In this document: positions 1 through 8,646 of the stretch, in pieces
Layout of the letters: each line of letters starts with the position of its first letter
How positions within the stretch are numbered: the stretch's first letter is position 1
NCBI GenBank assembly: GCA_963771735.1
Contig: CAVYUN010000002.1
Coordinates: forward strand, 248,001 to 312,000
Source: 66-474 sp963771735
GTDB lineage: Bacteria > Pseudomonadota > Gammaproteobacteria > Xanthomonadales > Rhodanobacteraceae
DNA length: 64,000 bases
Direction of reading: 5' to 3'
Notes under the pieces: generated by a model
The model's input: the letters and a program-made list of their open reading frames with translations, nothing else
What the model was told of the DNA's origin: nothing
The model's database searches: none
Made by a program: the position numbers and the translations under genes

Positions 1-380
1 TACACCGCCTCGCCGACAGCCACGATCGGATGCTGGCCGACGCGTTGCGGCACCACGGCTGTCGCGATCTGGTACATCGCCGACTGGTACCTGGCACGGT
101 GCGCCCGCATCAACGCAAGCGCGTCGGTGTAATCGATCGCGTCGGGCGGCTCGGTACTCTTGCTGCCCGGCGAATGTCCAGTCGGACCCCAGTTGTCGAT
201 CTGCGGCACGAACAGCTTCGACGACTTCCACGGAATCGGATCGCCCGACACCGCCCGGAACACCGACCATGTGGTCATCGACGCAGCCACGCCGAAACCG
301 ATGGTGAGGATCATCAGCCCCGTGAGCGCCTTGTTGCGCTTCAGGCTGCGCAATGCGAGATCGAGATAGTAGGCAAACAT
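1..380 (-). CDS. FtsX/MacB-type ABC transporter permease, N-terminal part (cut by window edge)
   Basis: The first 126 codons read from an ATG at 380 and run off the left edge, so the C-terminal part is missing. The protein begins MFAYYLDLALRSLKRNKALT, nearly the same as the start of the permease at 1662-2969 (MFGYYLDLALRSLKRNPVLT), followed by one membrane helix and then a periplasmic segment with GDPIPWKSS against GDPLPGRSG in the paralogue. It is therefore the N-terminal half of a MacB_PCD/FtsX-family permease and a tandem paralogue of that gene. It is the last visible gene of the minus-strand exporter operon that starts at 5458, 47 bases after the stop of the preceding permease. The substrate cannot be told from sequence. 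Confidence 0.85.
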   Translation of the reverse strand, partial: MFAYYLDLALRSLKRNKALTGLMILTIGFGVAASMTTWSVFRAVSGDPIPWKSSKLFVPQIDNWGPTGHSPGSKSTEPPDAIDYTDALALMRAHRARYQSAMYQIATAVVPQRVGQHPIVAVGEAV

Positions 381-427
381 GTTCGAGACTCCGTTTTACT
401 CGCACCATTCGTTCAAGCGATCGGCAT

Positions 428-1660
428 TCACACGCTGCGCGTCGCCACTACCGGCGGCACGTTGGCAGCGCGGAGCGCTGGCCCCAGCACCGCGAGTTGC
501 CCAAGCAGCCACAAAGCCAAGGCGCCTACCGGGAAATAGATGAGGGGCAGCCGAGGCAGTTCGTAATGCAGCATCAGGAACAGGCTGATGCCGTACGCCA
601 ACAGCATGCCCAGCACGATGCCGAACGTGGCCAGCAGGAAATTCTCGGTCTGGAAATAGCGCAGGATGTCGCCACGCGTGGCGCCCAGCGCCCGGCGCAC
701 GCCGATGGTGCGGCGCCGCTGGCCGACCCAGAAGCTGGCCAGCCCGACGATGCCCAGCCCCGTGACCGTCAGCAATGCCACGATCACGCCAACCAGCATG
801 CCCGCCATCGCGCGATCGTTGGCGAAGAACGTGCGACGCGCCTCATCGTAGGTGCGCTTCTTCAGCACCACGCGATTGGGCCCGAGCTTCTTGAGAGTTG
901 CCACGGCGGCATTCAGGACACGCCAGCGATCCTGCGGCGCGCAACGCAGCACGTAGCTGGCGCCTTCCGCCGACGTCGCGCTGATTGGCCACAACGTGCT
1001 GTACTCGACGCCGTTGTGGATCTGGTTCGGTCGCGCCAGGTTGGCAACCACGCCGATCACTCGGAACGGAATACCGTCGGCGATGTAAATGGTCTGGCCC
1101 AGCGCGCGCTTGCCTGGCCACAGGCGTTCGGCCATGGTGCGCGTCACGATCACGGTATGCGGCAATCCTTTCAGATTGCCCGCGCGCAATGCCGCCACGG
1201 CGCTATCCATGTCGACATATTCGTCGGGCCGGAAATCGCGCCCCGCGACCAGCCGCAAGCCGAGCGTGGGCAGCAGGTTCTGGCCGAAGTACGTGGTCGC
1301 ATTGAGGGTGTCCTGCTGTTGCTGCGGGCTCAACTTCACGCCGGTATTGGATGACCCGCCACTGCTGAAAGGCAGCTGGCCTGCCATGGCGACCTGTTCG
1401 ACGCCGGGAATCTGACGCAACGCGGCCAGATCGGTCTCCGTCTGCGCCATCGCATCGGGCGTGTTGCCGAGGTAGCCGAGTTGGACCTGGACCAGCTCGT
1501 GCTCGGCGATGCCGCTCGGCAGGTTCATGCGCTGCAGGCGCTGCCCGATCAGGAAGACCGCGTTGCACACGATCGCGCAGGTCAGTGCGATCTCGAGGAT
1601 CAGCAGACACGATGTCACCTTGTGCCGCCGCAATGTGGAGAGGATCGGCAGGATGTCCAT
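428..1660 (-). CDS. FtsX/MacB-type ABC transporter permease
   Basis: 410 residues. A first membrane helix lies at about 18-38, a large periplasmic domain (MacB_PCD type) at about 40-280, then three C-terminal helices with the FtsX core; the segment VGQRRRTIGVRRALGA just inside the second helix is the usual cytoplasmic coupling sequence of this family. The N-terminus is shorter and unlike those of the two neighbouring permeases, so it is probably the second half of an obligate pair. It starts one base after the stop of the permease at 1662-2969, which suggests translational coupling. No ATPase domain is fused; the ATPase is the separate gene at 3353-4084. Family assignment is firm, substrate unknown. 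Confidence 0.88.
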   Translation of the reverse strand: MDILPILSTLRRHKVTSCLLILEIALTCAIVCNAVFLIGQRLQRMNLPSGIAEHELVQVQLGYLGNTPDAMAQTETDLAALRQIPGVEQVAMAGQLPFSSGGSSNTGVKLSPQQQQDTLNATTYFGQNLLPTLGLRLVAGRDFRPDEYVDMDSAVAALRAGNLKGLPHTVIVTRTMAERLWPGKRALGQTIYIADGIPFRVIGVVANLARPNQIHNGVEYSTLWPISATSAEGASYVLRCAPQDRWRVLNAAVATLKKLGPNRVVLKKRTYDEARRTFFANDRAMAGMLVGVIVALLTVTGLGIVGLASFWVGQRRRTIGVRRALGATRGDILRYFQTENFLLATFGIVLGMLLAYGISLFLMLHYELPRLPLIYFPVGALALWLLGQLAVLGPALRAANVPPVVATRSV

Positions 1661-1661
1661 G

Positions 1662-2969
1662 TCAGTTGCTCTTCAGTTGCAGCGCGGGGGCGATCCGGCA
1701 TGCCCGCCATGCCGGCAACATGCCTGCCAGCAGGCTGGCGCCGATCGCGAGCGCGAACGTCACCAGCAACATCACCGGATCGAAGTGGGCCAGCGATGCG
1801 TACTCGGCCCGCTGTTGCCGCACCAGCCACAAGCCCAGGAAGGCGAGCAGCATTCCACCCGCACCGCCAACCAGACCGACCACCCCGGACTCGGTCAGCA
1901 ATTGCGCGAACAGCGCGCGCCGCGACGCTCCCAGCGCACGGCGTACCCCAAGCTCGCCGGCGCGACGCATGAACTTCGCGAGCATCAGGCCGACGGTGTT
2001 GACCAGACACACGAGCAGGAACCCCAACGCCAACCATGCTTGCAGGCGCACGTCGTCCGGCACGACCTGGTTGTAGGACAGCCACTGCATGAGATTGCGC
2101 AACTGCACGTTGGGCGGCCGCTGGAAACGCCCCAGCGCCTTTTGCTGCGCGGAATAATTGACCAAAAACTGCTTGTATGCGGCCGCCTTGGCAGGGCTGT
2201 CCAGCTGCACCCAGAACTGCAGCCACACGCACTGTCCGGTGTGGCTTGGCCGCATGCCGCCGCCGCCGTTGCCCCAGCAATCCACACTGCCGTCGTGATC
2301 CATCCCGACAGCCTGCGACGTGGACAGCGGGATATACACGCCCTCGTCCTCGTTGTAACTCCCGCGGTTGAGGTCGTAGAAATTGGGGTTTGGGTGCCAG
2401 TCGCCGAGCACGCCGACGATGCGGAAGGCATGACCCGACAGGCGCAACGTCTTGCCGACGCTGTCCTGACCTCCGAAGAGCTTGTTGTCGAGGGCTTCGC
2501 TGATCACCGCCACGCGTGCGCTTGCCGCGTCGTCGGCGTCGTCCCACGGATGGCCGTACTCGAAAGGCACGCCGAACATCGCGAAGAAACCCGCGGTGGT
2601 GTAACGCGCGGCCTCGTAGAACGGATCGATCGTCGAGGAATCCGGCTGTACCGCCAGCATGCCGCCGGTCATCAGCGCCTGGCGGCCGGCACGCTTCGCG
2701 CGCAGCAGGTTCATGCCGTCGATCCATGTCACCTGGTCCATCGGCCGTGATTTGCCCGCGACATAGCCGGTCATGTCGCGCGGATCGATCTGCGGGTAAT
2801 ACAGCGTGCCGCTGCGGCCGGGCAAAGGATCACCGGAAAGCACGTGCAGCACGGTCAGCGTGGTCATGCTGGCACCGATACCCAGCGCGATCGCCACCAC
2901 CATCAGCGCGGTGAGCACGGGATTGCGCTTGAGGCTGCGCAGGGCGAGGTCGAGGTAATAGCCGAACAT
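1662..2969 (-). CDS. FtsX/MacB-type ABC transporter permease
   Basis: 435 residues with a helix at about 18-40, a long periplasmic MacB_PCD domain, and three C-terminal helices; RRAGELGVRRALGASRRALF is the conserved cytoplasmic loop of FtsX-type permeases. The start is supported by GGAGTG about six bases upstream of the ATG at 2969. It lies between a small anchored protein (3006-3305) and the second permease, all on the minus strand. Unlike lipoprotein-releasing LolC/E, members of such adaptor-ATPase-permease sets (MacAB/YknXYZ-like) usually export peptides, antibiotics or envelope molecules, but the cargo here is unknown. Its N-terminus is a close paralogue of the truncated gene at 1-380. 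Confidence 0.9.
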   Translation of the reverse strand: MFGYYLDLALRSLKRNPVLTALMVVAIALGIGASMTTLTVLHVLSGDPLPGRSGTLYYPQIDPRDMTGYVAGKSRPMDQVTWIDGMNLLRAKRAGRQALMTGGMLAVQPDSSTIDPFYEAARYTTAGFFAMFGVPFEYGHPWDDADDAASARVAVISEALDNKLFGGQDSVGKTLRLSGHAFRIVGVLGDWHPNPNFYDLNRGSYNEDEGVYIPLSTSQAVGMDHDGSVDCWGNGGGGMRPSHTGQCVWLQFWVQLDSPAKAAAYKQFLVNYSAQQKALGRFQRPPNVQLRNLMQWLSYNQVVPDDVRLQAWLALGFLLVCLVNTVGLMLAKFMRRAGELGVRRALGASRRALFAQLLTESGVVGLVGGAGGMLLAFLGLWLVRQQRAEYASLAHFDPVMLLVTFALAIGASLLAGMLPAWRACRIAPALQLKSN

Positions 2970-3005
2970 CAGCTCACTCCACCCGGCATCGGGCTGGGGA
3001 ACTCC

Positions 3006-3305
3006 TCATCCGCTCACCGTTTGCTCGCACTGCGTCGCGAACGAGTAGTAGGGCATGACGAGGCAGGCCGGACCGCCCCCGACGCTGGCCTGATCCGGCG
3101 TGGCGTGCGAGGGCGCCTGCCGCAGCTTGCGCATTTGCTCGGCGCTCGGATGCACGGTGGTGACGGGCAGCGTGATGACGGTCGGCGCCTGCCCGTGCGC
3201 CGCTGCGGCGCTGGCCACGGCGGCGGAGCTCCATGCATGGAACCAGGCCAGCACTGCGCCGTTGATGAGCACGGCAAGGACGATGGCGATGAGTTTGCGG
3301 ATCAT
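3006..3305 (-). CDS. small membrane-anchored protein of unknown function in ABC exporter operon
   Basis: 99 residues from the ATG at 3305, which has GAGGG eight bases upstream. An alternative ATG at 3353 overlaps the stop of the ATPase gene (ATGA), would add 16 residues, and has no visible Shine-Dalgarno. The protein has one N-terminal helix (about residues 5-24), then an Ala-rich linker and a short extracytoplasmic tail with two cysteines 12 residues apart near the C-terminus, so a disulfide is possible. I do not recognise the family. Its place between the ATPase and the permeases suggests an accessory subunit of the exporter, but that is inference from context only. Confidence 0.6.
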   Translation of the reverse strand: MIRKLIAIVLAVLINGAVLAWFHAWSSAAVASAAAAHGQAPTVITLPVTTVHPSAEQMRKLRQAPSHATPDQASVGGGPACLVMPYYSFATQCEQTVSG

Positions 3306-3352
3306 GTTTGCAACCCTCGAAGAGCGAGTGACCCCATCCCCCTCGTTGTTCA

Positions 3353-4084
3353 TCACACGCTGGCCTGCCCATCGCTGGTGCCGGTGCGTTCGGCGTGTGC
3401 GTGGAAACGCGGCTCCTCGGAAATGTCGACCGCCTGGCCATCGATGATGTGGACGCTGCGCTGCGCGCGCGCGGCCAGCTCCGGGTCATGGGTGACCATC
3501 ACGATGGTCGCCCCGCCACGATGGATTTCCTCGAGCAGCTCCATCACGCCACGCGCCATTTGCGTGTCGAGGTTGCCGGTCGGTTCGTCCGCGAGCAGCA
3601 GGCGTGGCGAACCGGCCAGTGCGCGGGCGATCGCGACGCGCTGTTGCTGGCCACCCGACAGTTCCGCCGGGTAGTGCTTCATGCGCGACGCCAGCCCGAC
3701 CCGCTCCAGCGCGTCCTTGATGCGCTGCTGGCGCTCGGCCGACTTCATGCCGCGGTAACGCAGCGGCACCTCGACGTTGTCGTGCACGTTGAGGTCGGGG
3801 ATCAGGTTGAAGCTCTGGAACACGAAGCCGATCTTCTCGTTGCGGATCTTCGAGCGCGCGTTGTCGCCGAGCCCGCTGACATCGACGCCGTCCAGCAGGT
3901 ATTCGCCGCCGGTGAAACTTTCCAGCAAACCCGCGATGGTCAGGAAGGTGGTCTTGCCGGAACCGGATGGCCCCATCACCGCGACGAATTCGCCTTCCTT
4001 GACGTCGATGTTGAAATCGCGCAGGGCGTAGGTTTCCACCACTTCGGTGCGGTAGACCTTGGACAGGTGGGTCATCTTGAGCAT
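3353..4084 (-). CDS. ABC transporter ATP-binding protein, MacB/LolD type
   Basis: 243 residues. Walker A GPSGSGKTT at about 37-45, Q-loop in FVFQSFNL, signature LSGGQQQRVAIARAL and Walker B LLLADEPTGNLD followed by the H-loop in VMVTHDPE: all catalytic elements of the LolD/MacB/FtsE ATPase clade are intact. The GNLD after Walker B is typical of this clade. It energises the FtsX-type permeases encoded immediately downstream and lies 99 bases downstream of the HlyD-type adaptor gene. The C-terminal 25 residues beyond the usual end are hydrophilic (HAHAERTGTSDGQ) and probably unstructured. Substrate not predictable. Confidence 0.93.
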   Translation of the reverse strand: MLKMTHLSKVYRTEVVETYALRDFNIDVKEGEFVAVMGPSGSGKTTFLTIAGLLESFTGGEYLLDGVDVSGLGDNARSKIRNEKIGFVFQSFNLIPDLNVHDNVEVPLRYRGMKSAERQQRIKDALERVGLASRMKHYPAELSGGQQQRVAIARALAGSPRLLLADEPTGNLDTQMARGVMELLEEIHRGGATIVMVTHDPELAARAQRSVHIIDGQAVDISEEPRFHAHAERTGTSDGQASV

Positions 4085-4183
4085 TTCAGGTACCTCGGCT
4101 TCGTTGGAGTTGCGGGTTGGGTGACTGCGTTGCTTTATCTGGGTGATGGGAGGCGAAGAGCGGTCGGCACAATGTTTTTCCCG

Positions 4184-5458
4184 TCAGTCGCTGATCGCGA
4201 CTTTCGCCGCGCCGTTGAAGTTGCTGGTGCCGGAGATCACGACCTTGTCACCGGCCTTCAGGCCCTGCAGGATTTCCACCTTGTCGATCGAGCTTGGCCC
4301 CAGCGTGACCGGCGTCTTGTAGGCGATGCCGTCGCGCACGACGTAGGCGTAGCGGCCGCCGGATTCATCCACGAACGATCCGCGCGCGACGGTCAGCACG
4401 TTTTCGCGCTGGTCGAGCACGATGCGCACCGACAGGCGCTGGTTCTGGCGCAGCTGCTCCGGTTTCTTGCCTTCGAAGCGCACCCGCGCGATCACTTCGC
4501 CATTCACGACCTCGGGCGAAATGGCGCTGACCGCACCCTTCCAGTCCTGGCCATTGCCGCTGATCATGGCGGGCATGGCGGGCGCCAGGTCGCGCGCGAA
4601 GCTCTCCGGCACGCTCACCTGCACTTCCAGCGCCGACAGGTCGACCACCGTGAGCAGCTTGGCGTCCTTCGGCACTGTCGCGGTCTGCGCGATGAACAAC
4701 TGGCCGACCTGGCCGTCCACCGGCGAGCGCACGTTCAAGTCGCCGACCTGGCGCTTGAGGTCCGCGACCAGCAGTTTCTGGCGTTCGTAGGCCAGCTTCT
4801 TGGCCTGGATTTCCAGGTTGAGGCTGGAATCATCCATGCCGAGATTGGACTGCGCGTGGCGCAGCAGGATCTGGGCCTTTTCCAGCGCATCCTTGTGGCG
4901 ATCGACATCGAGCTGCGATACGGCACCTTTCGTGTAGGCTTCCTGGTAACGCTTGAGATCGCGTGCCGCGCTCTGTTCGTCGATCCTGGCGTTCTCGAAT
5001 GCCTCCTGCAATTTGGAACGCTGCTGGTTGGCGTCGACCTTGGCCTGCTGGTACCCGACCTGCAACGCATCGCCGTTGCTCTCTTCCTGCGCCAGCTTGT
5101 TGGTGAGTTCCGGGCTCGCGATCACCGCCAGCACCTGGTCCTTCTTCACCTTGTCGCCAGCATGTACCTTGAGGGTCACGGCGCCGGCGGCGTTCGCGTA
5201 AAGCGTGGGGCTGACCGCCGCGACCACGCGCCCGTCCGCCGCGATGTCGCGCACGAACGAGCCGCGCTCGACGGTCGCGATCTGCAGGCGCGACGCGCTC
5301 ACCGAAGATCCGGCCGAGAACAGCCGCAACGCGCCGGGCAGCAACCAGACCAGCAGGATCAATACCACAGCCCCGATCCCGCCGAAGATCGCCAGCTTCC
5401 TCTTGCTGACGCGCTTCTCGATGACGCGGTCGGTGGCGGATGTGTCACGAATGCTCAT
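4184..5458 (-). CDS. HlyD/MacA-type periplasmic adaptor (membrane fusion) protein
   Basis: 424 residues. A short cytoplasmic N-terminus is followed by a membrane anchor at about 24-46, a first half lipoyl/barrel-sandwich segment (YANAAGAVTLKVHAGDKVKKDQVLAVI), a long helical hairpin rich in Gln, Glu and Lys (about 115-230), the second lipoyl half (NVRSPVDGQVGQLF) and beta-barrel domains. This is the periplasmic adaptor of a tripartite or MacAB-like exporter. First gene of the minus-strand operon; a 380-base intergenic region separates it from the divergent lpxO. No outer-membrane channel gene is in the visible part of the operon, so a TolC-like partner would be encoded elsewhere or left of the window. 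Confidence 0.92.
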   Translation of the reverse strand: MSIRDTSATDRVIEKRVSKRKLAIFGGIGAVVLILLVWLLPGALRLFSAGSSVSASRLQIATVERGSFVRDIAADGRVVAAVSPTLYANAAGAVTLKVHAGDKVKKDQVLAVIASPELTNKLAQEESNGDALQVGYQQAKVDANQQRSKLQEAFENARIDEQSAARDLKRYQEAYTKGAVSQLDVDRHKDALEKAQILLRHAQSNLGMDDSSLNLEIQAKKLAYERQKLLVADLKRQVGDLNVRSPVDGQVGQLFIAQTATVPKDAKLLTVVDLSALEVQVSVPESFARDLAPAMPAMISGNGQDWKGAVSAISPEVVNGEVIARVRFEGKKPEQLRQNQRLSVRIVLDQRENVLTVARGSFVDESGGRYAYVVRDGIAYKTPVTLGPSSIDKVEILQGLKAGDKVVISGTSNFNGAAKVAISD

Positions 5459-5838
5459 TCAAGGTCTCCGGCCGCAGCAGCGCGGCCACGCCTTTCTTCG
5501 AGCAAGTCCGGTGCCAATGAAACTCGGCTCTTTATTTGCCTTAATTCAACGACTTGGAGATTGATCTCCGTGCGAGAATGTGTCCGCGGACAGGCTGCGG
5601 ACACCCCGCAACACACTGCATGGCGGGCGACCCGCCAGAGACACGCGACTCGGGCACCACCAGCATCCGCGCCAGCGAGAATCCAGACGCAAGCGTGGTC
5701 GAATCGAGGCGCCATTGATCGGGGCCACCGGGTCAAGAGCGTGAACGCTGGTGAACGACGGCGTTCGTCGCAGGCGTCGCACCCGATAAGCAGCGGTAAA
5801 ATAAGCGCCTGTACACGACTTCCGGTTCCGTCCACATC
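5459..5838. promoter_or_regulatory. divergent intergenic region between ABC exporter operon and lpxO
   Basis: 380 bases without a convincing gene; the open frames in it have arginine/serine-rich, shadow-like translations. Two palindromic elements are visible: GGAGATTGATCTCC at 5556-5569 (6-bp arms, 2-bp centre), about 100 bases upstream of the adaptor start, and TGTCCGC...GCGGACA with 7-bp arms at 5581-5603. Either could be an operator for the exporter, but no regulator gene is adjacent. On the plus strand TAAAAT near 5797 is a possible -10 for lpxO; I see no good -35. Functional assignment of these sites is speculative. Confidence 0.35.
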
Positions 5839-6756
5839 ATGATCAAGTGGATCGTCCTCGCCATCCTCGTCGCCTGTGCGCTGTACGTGCACTTCCGCGG
5901 CAAGGTGCGGCACCGTTTCCTGCGCCAGCTGACCGACCACTCGACCTTCATGGCGCCGATCAACGTGCTGATGTACGCGTTCTCGCGCGTGCCCGCGACG
6001 CCGTATCTCGCGCCTTCGGATTTTCCCGAGCTGGAAAACCTGCGCAGCAACTGGCAGGTCATCCGCGACGAGGCGGTCGCACTTGCGAAGGCCAGCCACA
6101 TCAAGGCTTCCGACCAGTACAACGACGCCGGTTTCCATTCCTTCTTCCGCACCGGCTGGAAGCGGTTCTACCTCAAGTGGTACGACGACGCGCCGCATCC
6201 GTCGGCGCTGCAACTGTGCCCGCGCACCGTCGAATTGCTGCGCAGCACGCCCAACATCAAGGCGGCCGCATTCACGCAATTGCCGCCCGGCAGCAACCTC
6301 GGCAAGCACCGCGACCCGTTCGCGGGCTCGTTGCGCTATCACTTGGGTTTGATCACGCCCAACGACGACCGCTGCTGGATCCGCGTGGACGACAACCCCT
6401 ACAGTTGGCGCGACGGCGAAGGCGTGGTGTTCGACGAAACCTATGTCCACTGGGCCGCCAACGAAACCGACCAGGACCGCATCATCCTGTTCTGCGACCT
6501 CGAGCGCCCGATGAAATATCGCTGGGCCACTGCGCTCAACCACGCCGTCGCACGCACCCTGCTCGCCGCCGGCGCCTCGCCCAACCAGGAAGGCGATCGC
6601 ACCGGCGGCGTCAACAAGATATTCAAATACGCCTACGCCATCCGCCACGTGGGCAAGAAACTGAAAAAGCGCAACCGCAAGTTGTACTACGCCACCAAGT
6701 GGACGATCTTCGCGGCGATCCTTGCGGCCATCTTCGTGCCGTGGCGGTTGTTGTGA
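5839..6756 (+). CDS. lpxO: lipid A 2-OG/Fe(II)-dependent hydroxylase LpxO
   Basis: 305 residues, close to the roughly 300 of Salmonella LpxO. An N-terminal membrane anchor (about 3-18) is followed by an aspartyl/asparaginyl beta-hydroxylase fold and a basic C-terminal stretch (KKLKKRNRK) before a second hydrophobic helix. Iron ligands are visible as H157-R-D159 in GKHRDPF and H204 in TYVHW, and R214 is placed to bind 2-oxoglutarate. By family knowledge the enzyme hydroxylates C2 of a secondary acyl chain of lipid A at the cytoplasmic face of the inner membrane, altering cationic-peptide sensitivity and immune recognition. Encoded alone, divergent from the ABC exporter. An aspartyl hydroxylase acting on protein is less likely given the membrane anchors. 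Confidence 0.88.
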   Translation: MIKWIVLAILVACALYVHFRGKVRHRFLRQLTDHSTFMAPINVLMYAFSRVPATPYLAPSDFPELENLRSNWQVIRDEAVALAKASHIKASDQYNDAGFHSFFRTGWKRFYLKWYDDAPHPSALQLCPRTVELLRSTPNIKAAAFTQLPPGSNLGKHRDPFAGSLRYHLGLITPNDDRCWIRVDDNPYSWRDGEGVVFDETYVHWAANETDQDRIILFCDLERPMKYRWATALNHAVARTLLAAGASPNQEGDRTGGVNKIFKYAYAIRHVGKKLKKRNRKLYYATKWTIFAAILAAIFVPWRLL

Positions 6757-6952
6757 GCGTTTGACGCAGCTCGGACACGCGAGTCAGAAGGCAGCTTTCG
6801 ACCCGAAGCATCCATTCGTGCCGCGTGGCAACAGCCCGCTGCGGCATCCAACTTCGATAGCAAAAAGTACCGGGATCGTGACTTCCAGCGGATGCGTATC
6901 GCCGGAACCAGATCTAGCTTAGCTGTCGCCGATTTCCACTAGGGATCTAGAA

Positions 6953-8170
6953 ATGAGGGCATTGATTTTCGTGGTGGGTTTGCTGACTGCGCTGTTTGGC
7001 GCATCTACGCTCCATGCTCAAACGAACCCGTTCCAATTCCTCGACAGTCCGGGACCGTATCCGGTCGGTCTGAAGGTCGTGGACCAATACGACCATTCGC
7101 GTACCTTTCCCTGTGCGCTCGAGGGCAAGCCCGGGCAGAAGGATTGCGCGCGTCCGTTGCAAACGCTGATCTGGTATCCATCGCGAAAAAGCACGGCCAC
7201 GCCGATGACTGTCGGCGACTACGTCCAACTGGCCGACACGGAGCTTCGGTTCAACGCGCCGGACGAAAAGAACAATCGCTGGCGCTCGTCGTTAAAGACG
7301 TCGTTCGATATTCGGCTGTGGGCCGTGCGCGATGCGGAACCGGCGACAGGACGTTATCCGGTCATTATCTATGCGCCCAGCGACTCTTCCATTGCATGGG
7401 AGAACGCCGATTTCTGCGAGTATCTCGCCAGTCATGGCTACGTCGTTCTTGCCAGTCCGTCGATGGGGGTTTCGACCCGGGACATGACGGACGATCTCGC
7501 CGGGATCAATGCCCAGGCGCACGACATCACGTTTCTCGTCGCTTATGCAAGCTCGCTTTCCGGCGCTGACATGTCCAAAGTCGCCGTGGTGAACTGGAGT
7601 TGGGGAGGCGCTTCGAGCCTGTTCGCTGCCGCGCGGGACAAGCGCATCGATGCGATGGTTTCCTTCGACGGCAGTTTCCGGATTTTCAAGGGCCTCGTGA
7701 AAATGGCGGGTGACGTGCATCCGGAATCGATGAGCATCCCGCTGCTCTTCTTCACGGCGGGGGATCCGAATCTGCTGGAGGACATCGACAAGTGGTACGA
7801 CGGTCCGAAGGCGTATCTCGTAGGTCCGAATGTACTCAACGCCTGGCATGGCGATCTCTTCACCGTGAATATGCTTGGGATGGCGCACGGCGAATTCAGT
7901 TCCATGTTTCAACGCAGGAAGAGTGCAAAGCGCTTCGCAGAGGACCAGGTCGCCGACTACGGACGGGCCGACGCCAACACGAGCCACGCCTGGGTCATGC
8001 GCTACACGCTCAATTTCCTGGACGACTACCTGAAACACGACGCAGCGGCAGCGGCTTTCCTCAAAAGGACGCCAGCCGAAAATGGCGTACCCAAACATTT
8101 CATGTGGGCCCAGTTTCGCGCCGCTCGGCCGGTATCGACGCCTCATGCCGAGGGCACAATGAAGCCGTAA
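6953..8170 (+). CDS. secreted alpha/beta hydrolase (dienelactone hydrolase-like)
   Basis: 405 residues with an N-terminal signal peptide (hydrophobic core about 4-18, cleavage probably after ALHAQ-type sequence near residue 23). The core shows an alpha/beta hydrolase layout: strand PVIIYAPSD at about 136-144, then the nucleophile elbow V-N214-W-S216-W-G218-G; the first glycine of the usual GxSxG is an asparagine. The acid is probably in FFTAGDPN and the histidine in GMAHGEF. The substrate is unknown; carboxylesterase or platelet-activating-factor-acetylhydrolase-like activity is possible. AGGGATCTAGAA precedes the ATG. It stands alone, with 196 bases between it and lpxO in which nothing is recognisable. 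Confidence 0.75.
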   Translation: MRALIFVVGLLTALFGASTLHAQTNPFQFLDSPGPYPVGLKVVDQYDHSRTFPCALEGKPGQKDCARPLQTLIWYPSRKSTATPMTVGDYVQLADTELRFNAPDEKNNRWRSSLKTSFDIRLWAVRDAEPATGRYPVIIYAPSDSSIAWENADFCEYLASHGYVVLASPSMGVSTRDMTDDLAGINAQAHDITFLVAYASSLSGADMSKVAVVNWSWGGASSLFAAARDKRIDAMVSFDGSFRIFKGLVKMAGDVHPESMSIPLLFFTAGDPNLLEDIDKWYDGPKAYLVGPNVLNAWHGDLFTVNMLGMAHGEFSSMFQRRKSAKRFAEDQVADYGRADANTSHAWVMRYTLNFLDDYLKHDAAAAAFLKRTPAENGVPKHFMWAQFRAARPVSTPHAEGTMKP

Positions 8171-8299
8171 GTCTAGGCATGAACCGTGAACTGGATGATG
8201 CTTCGGGCATGTCTGCTATTGGCCGACAGCTGACAGCCGCACGGCGCGTTGTCGCCACATGGCGATCGAAACCAGCGCGTTTGCGAAGGGGATCCGGCG

Positions 8300-8587
8300 T
8301 TACTGACAGCGAAACTGCACGGTCGCGCGGGCCAGCTTGCCGGGCGCGGCGAGTGTTCCGGACGTGGCGTCGTTTTGACTGGAAGCAACCACGACGGCAG
8401 TCTTGCCGCGTCGCGTGCAATAGTCATCGGCGTCCTTGACCAGACGGGCCTTCTCTTCGGCGCCGGTCAAATGCGCGGACGATCCGGTGACCCAGAACGC
8501 CCCATCGCGCGCAGGCATGACAAAGGATCTGGTTCCGCACCCGGCCAGCGCAAGGGTCGCCAGGCAAACAGCAAGACGTAAGGACAC
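8300..8587 (-). CDS. small lipoprotein of unknown function
   Basis: 95 residues from a GTG start at 8587, chosen because GAGAGGGG lies seven to fourteen bases upstream and because it puts a lipoprotein signal directly at the N-terminus: MSLRLAVCLATLALAGC, with lipobox LAGC and Cys17 as the lipidated residue. The mature part is about 78 residues with two more cysteines (DDYCTRR and a terminal FRCQ) that could form a disulfide. I do not recognise the family. It points away from the exporter operon that starts at 13331 and lies downstream of its last gene, separated by a terminator-like hairpin, so it is probably an independent unit. Confidence 0.65.
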   Translation of the reverse strand: MSLRLAVCLATLALAGCGTRSFVMPARDGAFWVTGSSAHLTGAEEKARLVKDADDYCTRRGKTAVVVASSQNDATSGTLAAPGKLARATVQFRCQ

Positions 8588-8646
8588 GGCACGTTCCCCT
8601 CTCGTTGGTATGGGTTCACCCACGCTACTTCAACGCAACAACTACG

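Noticed and set aside
5546..5782. 78-codon minus-strand frame in the exporter-lpxO spacer
   Set aside because: Arg/Ser/Trp-rich translation without a ribosome-binding site or recognisable motif; it overlaps the palindromic elements.
3395..5842. 815-codon open frame on the plus strand opposite the ABC ATPase and adaptor genes
   Set aside because: Antisense to two genes with intact family motifs; the translation is His/Asp/Arg-rich with no recognisable domain, a usual by-product of high-GC coding sequence.
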